Below, in pieces: positions 16,237 to 26,273 of a DNA stretch of 64,000 bases (positions are counted from its first letter, which is position 1; each line of letters opens with the position of its first letter). The position numbers and the translations under genes are program-made. The stretch comes from Myxococcales bacterium (GTDB lineage Bacteria; Myxococcota; Bradymonadia; UBA7976; UBA1532). The notes under the pieces are model-generated. The model ran no database searches. It saw only the letters and a program-made list of their open reading frames with translations, and was not told where the DNA came from. Location of the stretch: positions 7,055-71,054 of the forward strand of contig JACKDM010000027.1 of NCBI GenBank assembly GCA_020633515.1. Reading direction: 5' to 3'.

Positions 16237-19200
16237 ATGTCAGCGAGCGCCCGACTGGTAGAGATCGCGCGCCGGATCCTCGAAGAGGCCGGCCGACCCC
16301 TCAACGTGCGTCGCATCCTGCGGCTGGTGGAGCAGGAGGCGGGCGGGGGCGAGGCGCCGTCGCTGGATGCGGTGGGGGCGGCGCTGGCGGCGGGGGCGCG
16401 GCAGGGGGTGTTCGTCGAGCAGCGGCGGGGGATCTTCGCGCTGGGTGAGGGGGCGGGGGAGGGCGTCGAGGCGGAGAGCGTCGAGGTGGCCGAGGTGGCC
16501 GAGGTGGCCGAGGTGGCCGAGGTGGAGTCGGAGCGCGAGGGGCGCGGGCGGCGGCGGCGGCGGCGGCGGGAAGAGAGTGACGGGGGGGCGCCGGTGGCGC
16601 CGCCGTCGATCGATGGCACGGCGGAGCTGAGCGCGCAGACGGAGGATCGGGAGGCGCTGAAGGGCAAGCTGTGGGATCGGCTGCGGCAGCGGGCGGCGGA
16701 GGTGACCGATCAGCCGATCGCGGCGCGGCCGGAGGAGCCGCGGCGGGGGCGGGAGGCGGAGGAGGCGGGTGACGAGGGTCCGCGGCGGCGGCGGCGGCGG
16801 CGGGAGGCGGCGGATGTCGAGGCGGCGCCGACGGCGCAGGCGGCGGAGGCGGCGCGGACGGAGCCGAAGGATCTGGCGCGGGCGGAGCCGGGTGAGGGGG
16901 AGCGGCGGGGGGAGGTGGATCTGAAGGCGGCGCTGCGGGCGCGGCTGGCGCGGCGGGCGGGGATGAGCCGGAGGCGGCGCGGCCGGCGTGGGTGAGGCGC
17001 GGGCGGCGGGGAGGAGGGCGAGGAAGCGCGAGGAGACGATGCGGTCGCGGTTGGCGGCGCGGTTGCAGGGGCAGGATGACGAGGCGGCCGAGGAGGCGAG
17101 CCGCGGCGCCCGTGGCTGGGCGAGCGCGCGGGCGAGGGCGCGGGCGAAGAGGTCGATCTGAAGGCGGCGATGCGGGCGCGGCTGGCGCGGCGGCTGGGCA
17201 GCGCGGCGGCGGTCGAGGGCCGGTGGCCGTGGTCGAGGCCGCCCGGCAGCAGCAGGCAGCGGAACGCGCGTTGGCAGCGCGGAGGGCGAGGTGAGCGGCG
17301 GTGGGAGCGCGGTGAAGGCGGGCGTGGCCGCAGTGATTCCGCGCGGGAGCGTGACGGCGGACGGGCGCGCAGCGAGGCGGCGAGCGCGGCGAAGGTGGCC
17401 GGGAGCGCAGCGAAGGCGGCGTGAGCGCGACGGCGGGCGTGGCCGCGGTGAATCCGGCGTGACAGTGAAGGCGGGCGTCCGCGCGGCGAAGGTGGCCGGA
17501 GCGCGGCGAAGGCGGGCGTGACCGCGGGGAAGGCGGGCGTGAGCGCGACGGCGGGCGTGGCCGCGGTGAATCCAGGGCGTGACAGTGACGGCGGCTCGAA
17601 CGCGGTGAAGGCAGGCGTGAGCGCGCGGCGAAGGGGGCGGACCGCGGTCGCCGTGACCGCGGCGGTGAGGGCGGCCGGCGGGAGCGCGAAGGTGATCGCG
17701 GTCCGCGTGGCCGGGACGGGCGCGCGGCGAGCAGCCTGAGCAGGGCGAGCGGACGGGGCGGTCGTCGGTGGACGCGGAGCGCGCGGCGCCGGTCGCTGCG
17801 GGCGAGGGTGCAGGGAGCGGCGAGGGCGAGCGTGATCCGCGGGCGCTGCTGCAGGCGCAGTTGATGGCGCGCACCGGAGACGAGGCGCCGGCTGCGGTCG
17901 AGGCGAAGCCGGTGACGCCCTGGCGCAGCCCGCGAGGCGGCGAAGCGGACGGCGACCGAGCGCGCGGCGCCAGCGACCCAGCAGGCAGCGGAGCAGGCGG
18001 CGGCCGAGCGCGCGGCGCCCGAGGCGGCGACGCGGGCAGGGCGACCGAGGCCGGGCGGGGCGCGGCGCGGGATCCGCGCTCGCTGCTCAAGGCGCGGCTG
18101 ATGGCGCGGACCGGTGACGAGCCGGCGGCCGAGGCGCCTGCGGCGGTGACGGCGGTCGAGGCGAGCGTGGGCGGTCTGCTCGGCGCGGCGCCCGATGAGC
18201 CGCCGGCGCGGCGCGAGGCGAGCGCGGCGGTCGATCCGGCCGATCTGCGGTCGCGGCTGAGGCGCGCTCGGTCAGGGGCGAGCGCGACGCGGCCGGGCGG
18301 CGTGAAGCCGCGCGCGTCGCAGCGTCGGCCGAGGCGGCGCAGGTCGAGCGGCCGAGTCGCGACGGCAGCGCGGGTCGAGCGGCCGGCCGAGGCGGCGCGG
18401 GCGACGGTCAGCCGAGGCGGTCAGCGCGGCAGCCGATCCGCGGTCGGCGCTGCAGGCGCAGCTGGCGCGGCGGGCGGGGAGCGAGGCGGTCGAGGCGGCC
18501 GCGGCGGGCGAGCCGGCGAAGGCCGATCCGCTCGAGGTCCCGCTCGCCGACAGCCGGCGACCCTACCGGGAGAAGCGCGTCGAAGCGGCGTCGCCGGCAG
18601 AGCCGGAGCGGCGGGCGCCGAAGCTGCCCGAGGTGACGCGCACGAGCACGCTGGTCTCGGCGGCGCTCGCGGCGCTGCGGGCGGCGGGGCAGGCGCTGAC
18701 GCTCGGGGAGCTGGCGGCGCGGGTCGACGCGACGGCCGAGGGGGGCGCGGTGGGGCTGCGGGCGGCGCTGCTCGCCGAGAACGCGCGCCGCGATCAGGCG
18801 GGGCTGCGGGCGCCGTTCGTGGTGCAGTACGGCGGCGAGATCGGGCTGAGCGAGTGGGGGCTGTCGGCGCGCTATCGGGCGCTCGAGGCGCAGGTGCAGG
18901 AGGCGCTCGCCGAGCAGCGGGAGCTGGTGCGGCGCGATCTGCTCGGCCGGGTCGGGGATCTCGGCGACGCGGCGTTCGAGCAGGTGGTGGTGATGCTGCT
19001 CGAGCGGCTCGGTCACCACGCGGTCGAGGTGGTTCACCGCCAGCCGGGCTCGGTGGCGCTGACGATGGCGCGCGACGCCGAGGCGGCGGGGCCGGAGAAG
19101 ATCGCGGTCGTGGCGCGGCGCTCGTGGAACCCGATCAGCGCCGACACGGTGCGGCGGCTGCGCGACACGCTGGTCCACTTCGAGGCCGACTCGGGGCTGG

Positions 19201-19388
19201 TGCTGACGGTGGGGACCTTCGCGCCGGCGGCGCGGAGCGAGGCGAAGCTCGATGGGCAGGCGCACGTGCGCTTGATCGATGGCGCGGGCTTCGCGGCGCT
19301 GCTGCACGACCACGGGATCGGGCTGGCGAGTCATCAGCCGGTGATGCGCTACGTCGACGTGGCGTTCTTCGCGAGCCTGGAGCGGTGA
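16237..19388 (+). pseudogene. HARE-HTH / repetitive linker / Mrr-like protein, frame-disrupted
   Basis: Read as one gene of about 1,050 codons broken into several frames. Residues 1-67 form a HARE-HTH domain (ILEEAGRPLNVRRILRLVEQ ... GIFAL). Acidic and Arg-rich repeats follow, then a module of the form DLKAALRARLARRAG recurring at about 16920, 17040 (weak), 17160, 17830, 18066 and 18430 in different frames. The final piece (in frame from 18633 to 19388) has a second HARE-like unit and an Mrr-type domain: FEQVVVMLLERLGHHAV, SGLVLTVGTFAPAARSEA, HVRLIDGAGFAALLHDHG. The Mrr catalytic D...(E/Q)xK is not visible: the expected VQxKRW strand reads IAVVARRSW. It may be a DNA-binding rather than cleaving protein. 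The frame breaks may be sequence errors in GC-rich repeats or real decay. Confidence 0.65.
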
Positions 19389-19545
19389 GCCGGGCGGGTC
19401 GGTGGCCGCGCCGGGGCGGCGGCGGCGCGCGGGAGCCGGTGATGAGCCGGGTCCGGCGGCGCGGCGCGCGCGGCACAGCGCAGAGGTCGCGGGCGCGCAG
19501 GGCGGGGCGGTGAGCGCGGGCGTGCGCTGCAGGCGGTGTTGAGCC

Positions 19546-22147
19546 GTGTGGCGGGCGCTCCTCCCGCGGCGGCTGGCGCTGCTCGCGTTGGCGGTGGGCG
19601 CGGCGGTGGCGGTGTCGTGGTGGTGGGCGGGGCCGGTGCCGCCGGCGGGCTATCGGGCGGGTGAGCCGGCGGCGAACCTCGCGGCGCACTTCGCGTCGGC
19701 GCACGGGCTGGTGGCGGATCCGCTCGAGCTGCGGGTGGTCGACGCCGGATCGGCGATGGTCGGGCGATCGGTGGTGGTCTGGTTCACGGCGGGCGAGCCG
19801 GCCGATCTGTACACGGCGCGGGCGCGGCTGAGCGCGGCGGGGATCCCGATCGCGGTGGGGGCGCCGCGCAACGTGAGCGAGACGGCGGACGGGCACGAGC
19901 TGTTGCTCGACGCCGACGCGCGGCGGGTGCTCTACGCGGTGCAGGTCGACGGCCGGGTCGCGAGCGTGGCGGCGCTCGACTTCGGGGAGAGCGCGCTCGG
20001 TGAGGGAGCGGGATCGCGGCGCGGTGGGCGGCGGCGTTCGATGGCTGGCAGCGCTTCGGCGTGGGCGTGCTGCCGCGGCGGGTCGACGTGCGGCTGGAGC
20101 CGGCGACGACGCTGGTCTTCGGCGGGTTCGAGGGCGAGGCGGCGGTGCTGACGACCGATGGCGGCGAGGTGGTGGTCGATCTGGCGGCGGGCACGGCGGC
20201 GCCGTCGACGCGGGCGCGGGTGCTGGCGGCGGCGCCGGTCGAGCGGGCGGCGGGGGCGCTCATCGGGGATGCGCTGCGGCGCTCGGCGGTGGTGGGCGCG
20301 GAGCGGCTGCTGGCGATCGAGGGCGCGCGGCTGGCGGTGGGGGACTGGCTGCGGCGGCAGCGGCATCGGCTGTTTCCGACCGCGGCGGATCGGCTGCCGC
20401 CGGCGCTGATCGGCGAGCCGGTCGCGGCGGGGTCCGAGGGCTGGCCGCCGCCGTCGCTGGCGGGGGAGGGGCTTCCGGGCGAGGGGCGGTGGGTGGCGGC
20501 GCCGACGATGGCCGACGCGCCCGATCCGGCGGTGCTGACGACCTTCGTGCGGGTGGATCCGGAGCGGCCGTACCAGCGGACGTATCTCTTCGCTTTCGAC
20601 ATGCGGCGCCTGGGGTTGCACTTCGTCGCGGGGCGCGGGAGCCGCGGTCGACGACGGGGGCGCGGGGCGCGGGCGCGGTCGCGGCGGCGGATCGGGCGCG
20701 GCTGGTGGCGGCGTTCAACGGCGGGCTGCCGGCGGCGCTGGGGCGGTTCGGGGTGGTCGACGACGGCCGGGCGCTGGTGCCGCCGACGCGGGGGCTGGCG
20801 ACGGTGGTGACCGACGACGAGGGGCAGGCGGGCTTCGGGCTGTGGGACGCCGAGGCGCTGGCGGCGCCGTGGGTGGGGCTGCGGCAGAACCTCGCGCCGT
20901 TGATCGAGGCGGGGGTGGTCAACCCGCGGCGGGTGCGGCACTGGGGGCAGCGGGTGGCGGCGCTCGACGACGCCCAGGCGTCGCGCTCGGCGCTGGGGGT
21001 GACGGCGGCGGGGGTGCTGGTCTACGGGTGGTCGGCGGCGACGAGCGCGGAGCGGCTCGGCGAGGCGCTGCGGCGGGCGGGGGTGGTCTTCGCGATGCAC
21101 CTCGACCTGGGCGGGGAGACGGGGCTCGGGCTGTATCGGGCGGAGGGCGACGCGATCGAGGCGGTGCGCGGCGCGAACGGCATGTCGGCGCGGCCGACGA
21201 CGTGGCTGGGGGCGGCGCCGCGGGACTTCTTCTACGTCGTGCGCGCCGAGCGGGCGCCGCCGCCGCTCGCGCTCGCCGACGCGCGGCCGGGCGAGGGCGC
21301 GTGGCGGCCGGTGCAGCGGATCGACGGGGTGGCGGTGATCGCGCAGAGCTACATCGACGCCGAGCGGATCGGGGCGCGGCGGCAGGTGCCGGTGTGGTTG
21401 CTGGAGGCCGATCGGCTGCGGGCGCATGTGGTGCCGGGGATCGCCGAGGTGCCGCCGGCGATGGGCGCTCCGCCGGCCGAGGTGGGGCTCCCGGCGCCGC
21501 CGGTGGCGTGGTTCGAGGCGGGGCTGCGCGCGGTCGAGTCGCGCGATGGGCTGGTGGTCGGCGGGCGGACGTGGCAGGCGCCAGCGGCGGGCGCGATGAC
21601 GCTCGCGGTCGACGCCGCGGGCGCGGTGGCGGTGGGGCGCTACGGCGAGGTCATCCCGGTCGGGCGGCGCTGGGCCGAGCTGGTGCAGGGGCCGGCGCTG
21701 GTCGCGGGCGGTGAGGTCGTCGCGGCCGCGCCGGGGGAGCGGCGCCCCGAGCGACGCCTCGGCCGCGAACCCGTGGCCTCGGTCTCGCCGCGCCCGCGCC
21801 AGCGCACCGCCGCGAACCCGCGCCTCCGCTCCCTGCCCGCCGCCGGCGCGGATCCGCGCCGACGGCCGCCTCCTCCTCGCAGCGTCCGCCGACGGCGACC
21901 GCGCGCGCTCGCCGCCGCGCTGCACGCCGCCGGCGCGATCGACGCGCTCCTCCTCGGCGAGCGCGGCGTCGCCGACACCGGCACGATGCGGCTCTACTTC
22001 GCGCGCGGCGACGACCTGCAGATGACCACCGGCCCGACCGCCGCGCTCCGCCCGGCCCGCCTGCCGCAGGCGCCAGCGCGCTCGTCTTCACCGGCCGCCG
22101 CCCGCCCGCCGCGGCGCGGGTGCTCTCGACCTTCGCGCGCCGCGCTG
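19546..22147 (+). pseudogene. Phosphodiester glycosidase (NAGPA)-like membrane-anchored protein, frame-disrupted
   Basis: One coding sequence spread over three frames. It starts at GTG 19546 with an N-terminal membrane segment (LALLALAVGAAVAVSWWWAG). Breaks occur near 20010, 20640 and 21730. The central part has AFNGGLPAALGRFGVVDDGR, ALVPPTRGLATVVTDD, LRQNLAPLIEAG and VVFAMHLDLGGETGLGLY, which match the pattern of phosphodiester glycosidase (DUF2233/NAGPA-like) domains. The C-terminus (TMRLYFARGDDLQMTTG) is read after the last break. The stop near 22147 is approximate. The protein would act outside the inner membrane on glycoside-phosphate or polysaccharide material. Conserved sequence on both sides of each break favours indel errors over decay. 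Confidence 0.6.
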
Positions 22148-22194
22148 AAGACCCGCCGACAAACCCGTTGCATCCGACGATCGGCCACATTATC

Positions 22195-22209
22195 CTACAT
22201 GTAGACAAC
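22195..22209. promoter_or_regulatory. Palindrome CTACATGTAG plus GTAGACAAC
   Basis: A perfect 10-bp palindrome (22195-22204) overlapping the 9-mer GTAGACAAC, which is shared with the inverted repeat at 16183. It lies 16 bp before the start of the small secreted protein gene and may be its operator. Confidence 0.3.
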
Positions 22210-22225
22210 AGGCCGGAGTCGCCCG

Positions 22226-22477
22226 ATGCTGCGCACGCTGATCCTGCTCGCCTCGTCGCCCTGCCCGCCGCCGCGCTGGCCGATCCGCCGACCGACGCCG
22301 AGCTCGAAGCCGCCGCCGCCGCGCTCCTGACGCCGGCGCTCTCCGCCCGCCTCCACGCGCGCGCCGCCGCGCGCCGCCAACGCCGCCGCCACCCTCGGCC
22401 TCGACCGCCTCGCCGAGCGCCGCGCCGCCGCCCCCGCCGAGACCCCGGTCGTCGTCGCGCAGAACGCCCGCCGCTGA
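22226..22477 (+). pseudogene. Small exported protein, frame-disrupted
   Basis: About 80 codons. The ATG at 22226 begins MLRTLILLA. One frame over, the sequence continues LVALPAAALADPPTDAELEAA, completing a signal peptide with a cleavage site after ALA. A further shift gives ANAAATLGLDRLAERRAAAP and VVVAQNARR before TGA 22475-22477. The mature part is Ala-rich and helical. The family is not recognised. Two short indels in GC-rich runs would restore a single frame. Confidence 0.45.
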
Positions 22478-22537
22478 CCGCGCGCCGCGGGGCAATGCGC
22501 TTCTCGCCGCCCGGCGAAACGTGGTAGCACCCCCGCC

Positions 22538-23434
22538 ATGAGCATCCGCAGCATGACCGGCTTCGGGCGCGAGTCGCTCGAGATCGCGGGCCTCGGCCAC
22601 ACGGTCGAGATCCGGGCCGTCAATCATCGCTTCCTCGACGTCAAGATCCGCGTCCCGCGCGCCTGGACCGCGATCGAGCCCGCCATCAAGGCCGCGGTCT
22701 CCGCCCGCCTCCAGCGCGGCCGGATCGACGTGACCCTCTCCACCCTCGGCGGCGACACCGCCCCGGCCAACCGCGTCGAGATCAACTGGCCGCTCGCCGA
22801 GGCCGTGCGCCTCGCCCACGCCGCGATCGCCGACAAGCTCGGCATCCCCGACGCCTGCGACACCGCGACCCTCGCCGCCTGGCCCGGCGTGCTCGTCGCC
22901 GGCGACGCCGCGGTCGACGCCGCCGACGCCGAGCAGCGCCTCCTCGCCGCGGTCGAGCGCGCGATCGACGGCCTCGTCGAGATGCGCACCCGCGAAGGCG
23001 AGGCGCTCGCCGCGATCCTCGACGCCCACCTCGCCGCGATCGAAGCCCACCGCGCCGTCCTCGCCCGCGAGGCGCCCGAGCAGGCCCGCGCCTACGAGAA
23101 GCGCTTCGAACAGCGCCTGCGCGAGATGCTCACCGCCGTCGGCCGCGAGGTCGACGAGGGGCGGGTGCTGCACGAGGTCGGCGTCTTCGCCGAGAAGACC
23201 GACGTCGCCGAGGAGCTCGCCCGCCTCGGCAGCCACGTCGAGCAGGCGCGCGCGCTCTTGACCGGCGACCCGGGCGACGGCATCGGGCGGCGCCTCGACT
23301 TCATCTGTCAGGAGATGCTGCGCGAGGCCAACACCATCGGCAGCAAGGCGCAGGCGATCGAGATGACCCGCGTCGTCGTCGACCTCAAGAGCGAGCTGGA
23401 GCGCCTGCGCGAGCAGGCGCAGAACGTGGAGTGA
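22538..23434 (+). CDS. yicC: YicC family endoribonuclease
   Basis: 298 residues. The family signature SMTGFGRE starts at residue 5, followed by VEIRAVNHRFLDVKIRVPR. The C-terminal DUF1732 part has EKTDVAEELARLGSHVEQ, RRLDFICQEMLREANTIGSK and IEMTRVVVDLKSELERLREQ, all diagnostic. YicC proteins are stress-linked endoribonucleases. It is followed by guanylate kinase (7 bp), the usual yicC-gmk order. A TAGCAC hexamer (22525-22530) lies 7 nt before the ATG and no ribosome-binding site is visible, so the transcript may be leaderless. Confidence 0.96.
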   Translation: MSIRSMTGFGRESLEIAGLGHTVEIRAVNHRFLDVKIRVPRAWTAIEPAIKAAVSARLQRGRIDVTLSTLGGDTAPANRVEINWPLAEAVRLAHAAIADKLGIPDACDTATLAAWPGVLVAGDAAVDAADAEQRLLAAVERAIDGLVEMRTREGEALAAILDAHLAAIEAHRAVLAREAPEQARAYEKRFEQRLREMLTAVGREVDEGRVLHEVGVFAEKTDVAEELARLGSHVEQARALLTGDPGDGIGRRLDFICQEMLREANTIGSKAQAIEMTRVVVDLKSELERLREQAQNVE

Positions 23435-23441
23435 GACCCCG

Positions 23442-24050
23442 ATGGTGCTGTTGATGCTCGCCGCGGTGAGCGGCACCGGCAAGTCGACGATCGCCAGGAT
23501 GCTGCTCGACCGGCAGCCGGGGCTGCGCCTCTCGGTGAGCCACACCACCCGCAAGCCGCGCGAGGGCGAGATCGACGGCGTGCACTATCACTTCACCGCG
23601 CCCGAAGCCTTCAAGGGACTCGTCGCCGACGGCGGCTTCGCCGAGTGGGCCGAGTACGTCGGCCACCGCTACGGCACCGCGCGCACCACCATCGACGCCG
23701 CCCGCGCCGCGGGTCACGACCTGCTCTTCGACATCGAGGTGCAGGGCGCCGGGCAGCTCAAGGGCGCCTACCCGCAAGCCATCGGCGTCTTCCTGCTCCC
23801 GCCGTCCTGGGACGCCCTCGCCGACCGCCTCCGCCGCCGCGGCACCGACGACGACGCCACCATCGAGCGCCGCCTCACCCGCGGCCGCGAAGAGCTCGCC
23901 GGCGCCGCCTGGTTCGACCACCTCGTCATCAACGACGACCTCGAGCGCGCCGTCGCCGAGGTCGAAGGCATCTACCGTTCGGCCCTCTCGCGCACCGCCC
24001 ATCGCATGGCACGTCTCGCGGCGTTGCGTGACGAAGCCGCCGCTCGCTAG
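23442..24050 (+). CDS. gmk: Guanylate kinase
   Basis: 202 residues. Phosphorylates GMP to GDP with ATP in nucleotide recycling. P-loop AAVSGTGKST is at residues 7-16; the usual form is GPSGxGKST, so this one is slightly atypical but keeps GKST. GMP-binding motifs SVSHTTRKPREGEIDGVHYHF, AEWAEYVGHRYGT and LLFDIEVQGAGQLK are intact. C-terminal LVINDDLERAVAEVEGI fits the family, as does the length. Co-oriented with yicC and followed by rel/spoT. The stop codon TAG forms part of a promoter-like -10 for the next gene. Confidence 0.96.
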   Translation: MVLLMLAAVSGTGKSTIARMLLDRQPGLRLSVSHTTRKPREGEIDGVHYHFTAPEAFKGLVADGGFAEWAEYVGHRYGTARTTIDAARAAGHDLLFDIEVQGAGQLKGAYPQAIGVFLLPPSWDALADRLRRRGTDDDATIERRLTRGREELAGAAWFDHLVINDDLERAVAEVEGIYRSALSRTAHRMARLAALRDEAAAR

Positions 24051-24053
24051 ACT
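24024..24053 (+). promoter_or_regulatory. Candidate promoter of rel/spoT inside the gmk 3' end
   Basis: TTGCGT (24024-24029), an 18-bp spacer and TAGACT (24048-24053). The start codon of rel/spoT is 41 nt after the -10, leaving room for its CAGGAG ribosome-binding site. Confidence 0.4.
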
Positions 24054-24094
24054 CGGCTGATCGACCCGGTCCCTCCGGGACTCAGGAGCGTGCC

Positions 24095-26266
24095 TTGATC
24101 CGGCTCGATGATCTGCTCGACGAGCTCAAGCGCCATCACCCCGACGCCGACCTCGACCTCGTCCGGCGAGCCTACGTCTTCAGCGCCCAGGCCCACCGCG
24201 GCCAGACCCGGATCAACGGCGAGCCCTACCTGACCCACCCGCTCGAGGTCAGCTTCATCGTCAGCCAGCTCCGCCTCGACACCGCCTGCGTCTGCGCCGG
24301 GCTCCTGCACGACACCGTCGAAGACACCGTCGCCACCCTCGACGAGATCCGCGAGCAGTTCGGCGATGACATCGGCTTCCTCGTCGGCAGCCTCACCAAG
24401 CTCGAGAAGATCAACTTCGAGAGCGCCGAAGAGGCGCAGGCCGAGAACTTCCGCAAGATGCTGATCGCGATGAGCCGCGACCTGCGCGTCGTGCTCGTCA
24501 AGCTCGCCGACCGGCTCCACAACATGCGGACGCTCAAGTACCTGCGCGAAGACAAGCGCAAGCGCATCGCCCGCGAGACCCTCGACATCTACGCCCCGCT
24601 CGCCAACCGCCTCGGCATCAACTGGATCAAGACCGAGCTCGAAGACCTCTGCTTCAAGTACCTCTACGCCGAGGAGTACAAGGCCCTCGCCGAGCGCATC
24701 AAGAAGACCCGCGCCGAGCGCGAGCAGTACATCCAGCGCGTCATCACCGCGCTCGGCAACGAGCTGCAGAAGCACGACGTCAAGGCCGAAGTCACCGGCC
24801 GCCCCAAGCACCTCTGGTCGATCCGCCAGAAGATGAAGGGCTCCGGCCGCGATCTCGACCACCTCTTCGACATCCTCGCGTTCCGCATCATCGTGCCCCG
24901 GGTGGCCGAGTGCTACGAGTCGCTCGGCCTCGTGCACAGCCTCTGGCGCCCGGTCCCCGGTCGGTTCAAGGACTACATCGCGCTGCCCAAGGACAACAAC
25001 TACCAGTCGCTGCACACCGCGGTGATGGGACCCGAGAACGAGCGCATCGAGATCCAGATCCGCACCGAGGAGATGCACCGCACCGCCGAGTTCGGCGTCG
25101 CCGCGCACTGGACATACAAAGAAGGCCAGTACGGCCTCGCCAGCCAGGGCGCCGACGCCCGCTTCGCCTGGCTGCGCCAGCTCCTCGAATGGCAGCGCGA
25201 CCTGAAGGACCCGACCGACTTCATGGAGACGGTCAAGGTCGACCTCTTCGCCAACGAGGTCTACGTCTTCACCCCCGAGGGCGAGGTCCGCGCCTTCCCC
25301 CGCGGCGCCACCCCGGTCGACTTCGCCTACGCCATCCACACCGACCTCGGCCACGAGTGCGTCGGCGCCCGCGTCAACGGCACCCAGGTCTCGCTCCGCT
25401 ACGAGCTGCAGAACGGCGACATCATCGAGATCCAGCGCCAGAAGGGCAGCAAGCCCAAGCCCGACTGGATCAAGTTCGTCCGCACCGGCCGCGCCGCGAC
25501 CAAGATCCGCGCGTTCTTGCGGCAGGAAGAGAACGCCCGCGCCTTCCAGATCGGCCAGGAGCTCCTCGAGAAGGAGCTGCGCCGCTACAACCTCAGCCTC
25601 AACAAGCTCCGCCGCGGCGGCCAGCTCCAAGAGGCGATCGACAAGCAGAAGTACAAGACCGAGAAGGAGCTCCTCGTCGCGCTCGGCTACGGCAAGGCCC
25701 GCGCCGAGACCGTGCTCCCCGACCTGCTCCCCGCCGACCGCCTCGCCGCCGCGCTCCCCGAGCCGCCCGAAGAGAAGCGGGAGAACGCCTTCACCCGCCT
25801 CGTCAAGAAGGTGCTGCCCCGCTCCAAGGCCGGCATCATCGTCGACGGCCTCGAAGGGCTCGCGCTGCACTTCCCCAAGTGCTGCTCACCGGTGCACGGC
25901 GACGACATCGTCGGCTACATCACCCGCGGCCGCGGCGTCACCATCCACCGCAAGGACTGCGTGCGCATCCTCGACTACGACCCCGCCCGCCGGGTCACCG
26001 TGCGCTGGGAGACCGGCGGCAAGCAGGTCCGCCCCGTCGAGATCCGCATCTACAGCAACGACTCGCCCGGCCTCCTCGCGAGCATGAGCCAGTCCTTCCA
26101 CAGCGCCGGCGTCAACATCACCGCCGTCAACTGCAAGACCACGCCCGATCGCCGCGCCATCAACAACTTCACCGTGCTCGTCAACGACCTCGAGCAGCTC
26201 AACAAGGTCATGCGCATGATCGAGCGCATCGACGGCGTCTCCTCGGTCGAGCGCATCGCCGGCTGA
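24095..26266 (+). CDS. spoT: Bifunctional (p)ppGpp synthetase/hydrolase, Rel/SpoT family
   Basis: 723 residues, TTG start with CAGGAG 7 nt upstream. N-terminal HD hydrolase: THPLEVSFIVSQL and LLHDTVEDT, so degradation of (p)ppGpp is likely active. Synthetase domain: FRIIVPRVAECYESLGLVH, RFKDYIALPKDNNYQSLHT and EIQIRTEEMH; the usual NGYQSLHT reads NNYQSLHT. TGS domain from about residue 385 (DLFANEVYVFTPEGEVRAFP). A zinc-finger-like segment (CCSPVHGDDIVGYITRGRG) and a C-terminal ACT domain (NDSPGLLASMSQSFHSAGVN) complete the long form. It is the single stringent-response regulator expected in such genomes. A candidate promoter overlaps the end of gmk. Confidence 0.96.
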   Translation: MIRLDDLLDELKRHHPDADLDLVRRAYVFSAQAHRGQTRINGEPYLTHPLEVSFIVSQLRLDTACVCAGLLHDTVEDTVATLDEIREQFGDDIGFLVGSLTKLEKINFESAEEAQAENFRKMLIAMSRDLRVVLVKLADRLHNMRTLKYLREDKRKRIARETLDIYAPLANRLGINWIKTELEDLCFKYLYAEEYKALAERIKKTRAEREQYIQRVITALGNELQKHDVKAEVTGRPKHLWSIRQKMKGSGRDLDHLFDILAFRIIVPRVAECYESLGLVHSLWRPVPGRFKDYIALPKDNNYQSLHTAVMGPENERIEIQIRTEEMHRTAEFGVAAHWTYKEGQYGLASQGADARFAWLRQLLEWQRDLKDPTDFMETVKVDLFANEVYVFTPEGEVRAFPRGATPVDFAYAIHTDLGHECVGARVNGTQVSLRYELQNGDIIEIQRQKGSKPKPDWIKFVRTGRAATKIRAFLRQEENARAFQIGQELLEKELRRYNLSLNKLRRGGQLQEAIDKQKYKTEKELLVALGYGKARAETVLPDLLPADRLAAALPEPPEEKRENAFTRLVKKVLPRSKAGIIVDGLEGLALHFPKCCSPVHGDDIVGYITRGRGVTIHRKDCVRILDYDPARRVTVRWETGGKQVRPVEIRIYSNDSPGLLASMSQSFHSAGVNITAVNCKTTPDRRAINNFTVLVNDLEQLNKVMRMIERIDGVSSVERIAG

Positions 26267-26273
26267 GCGCGCC

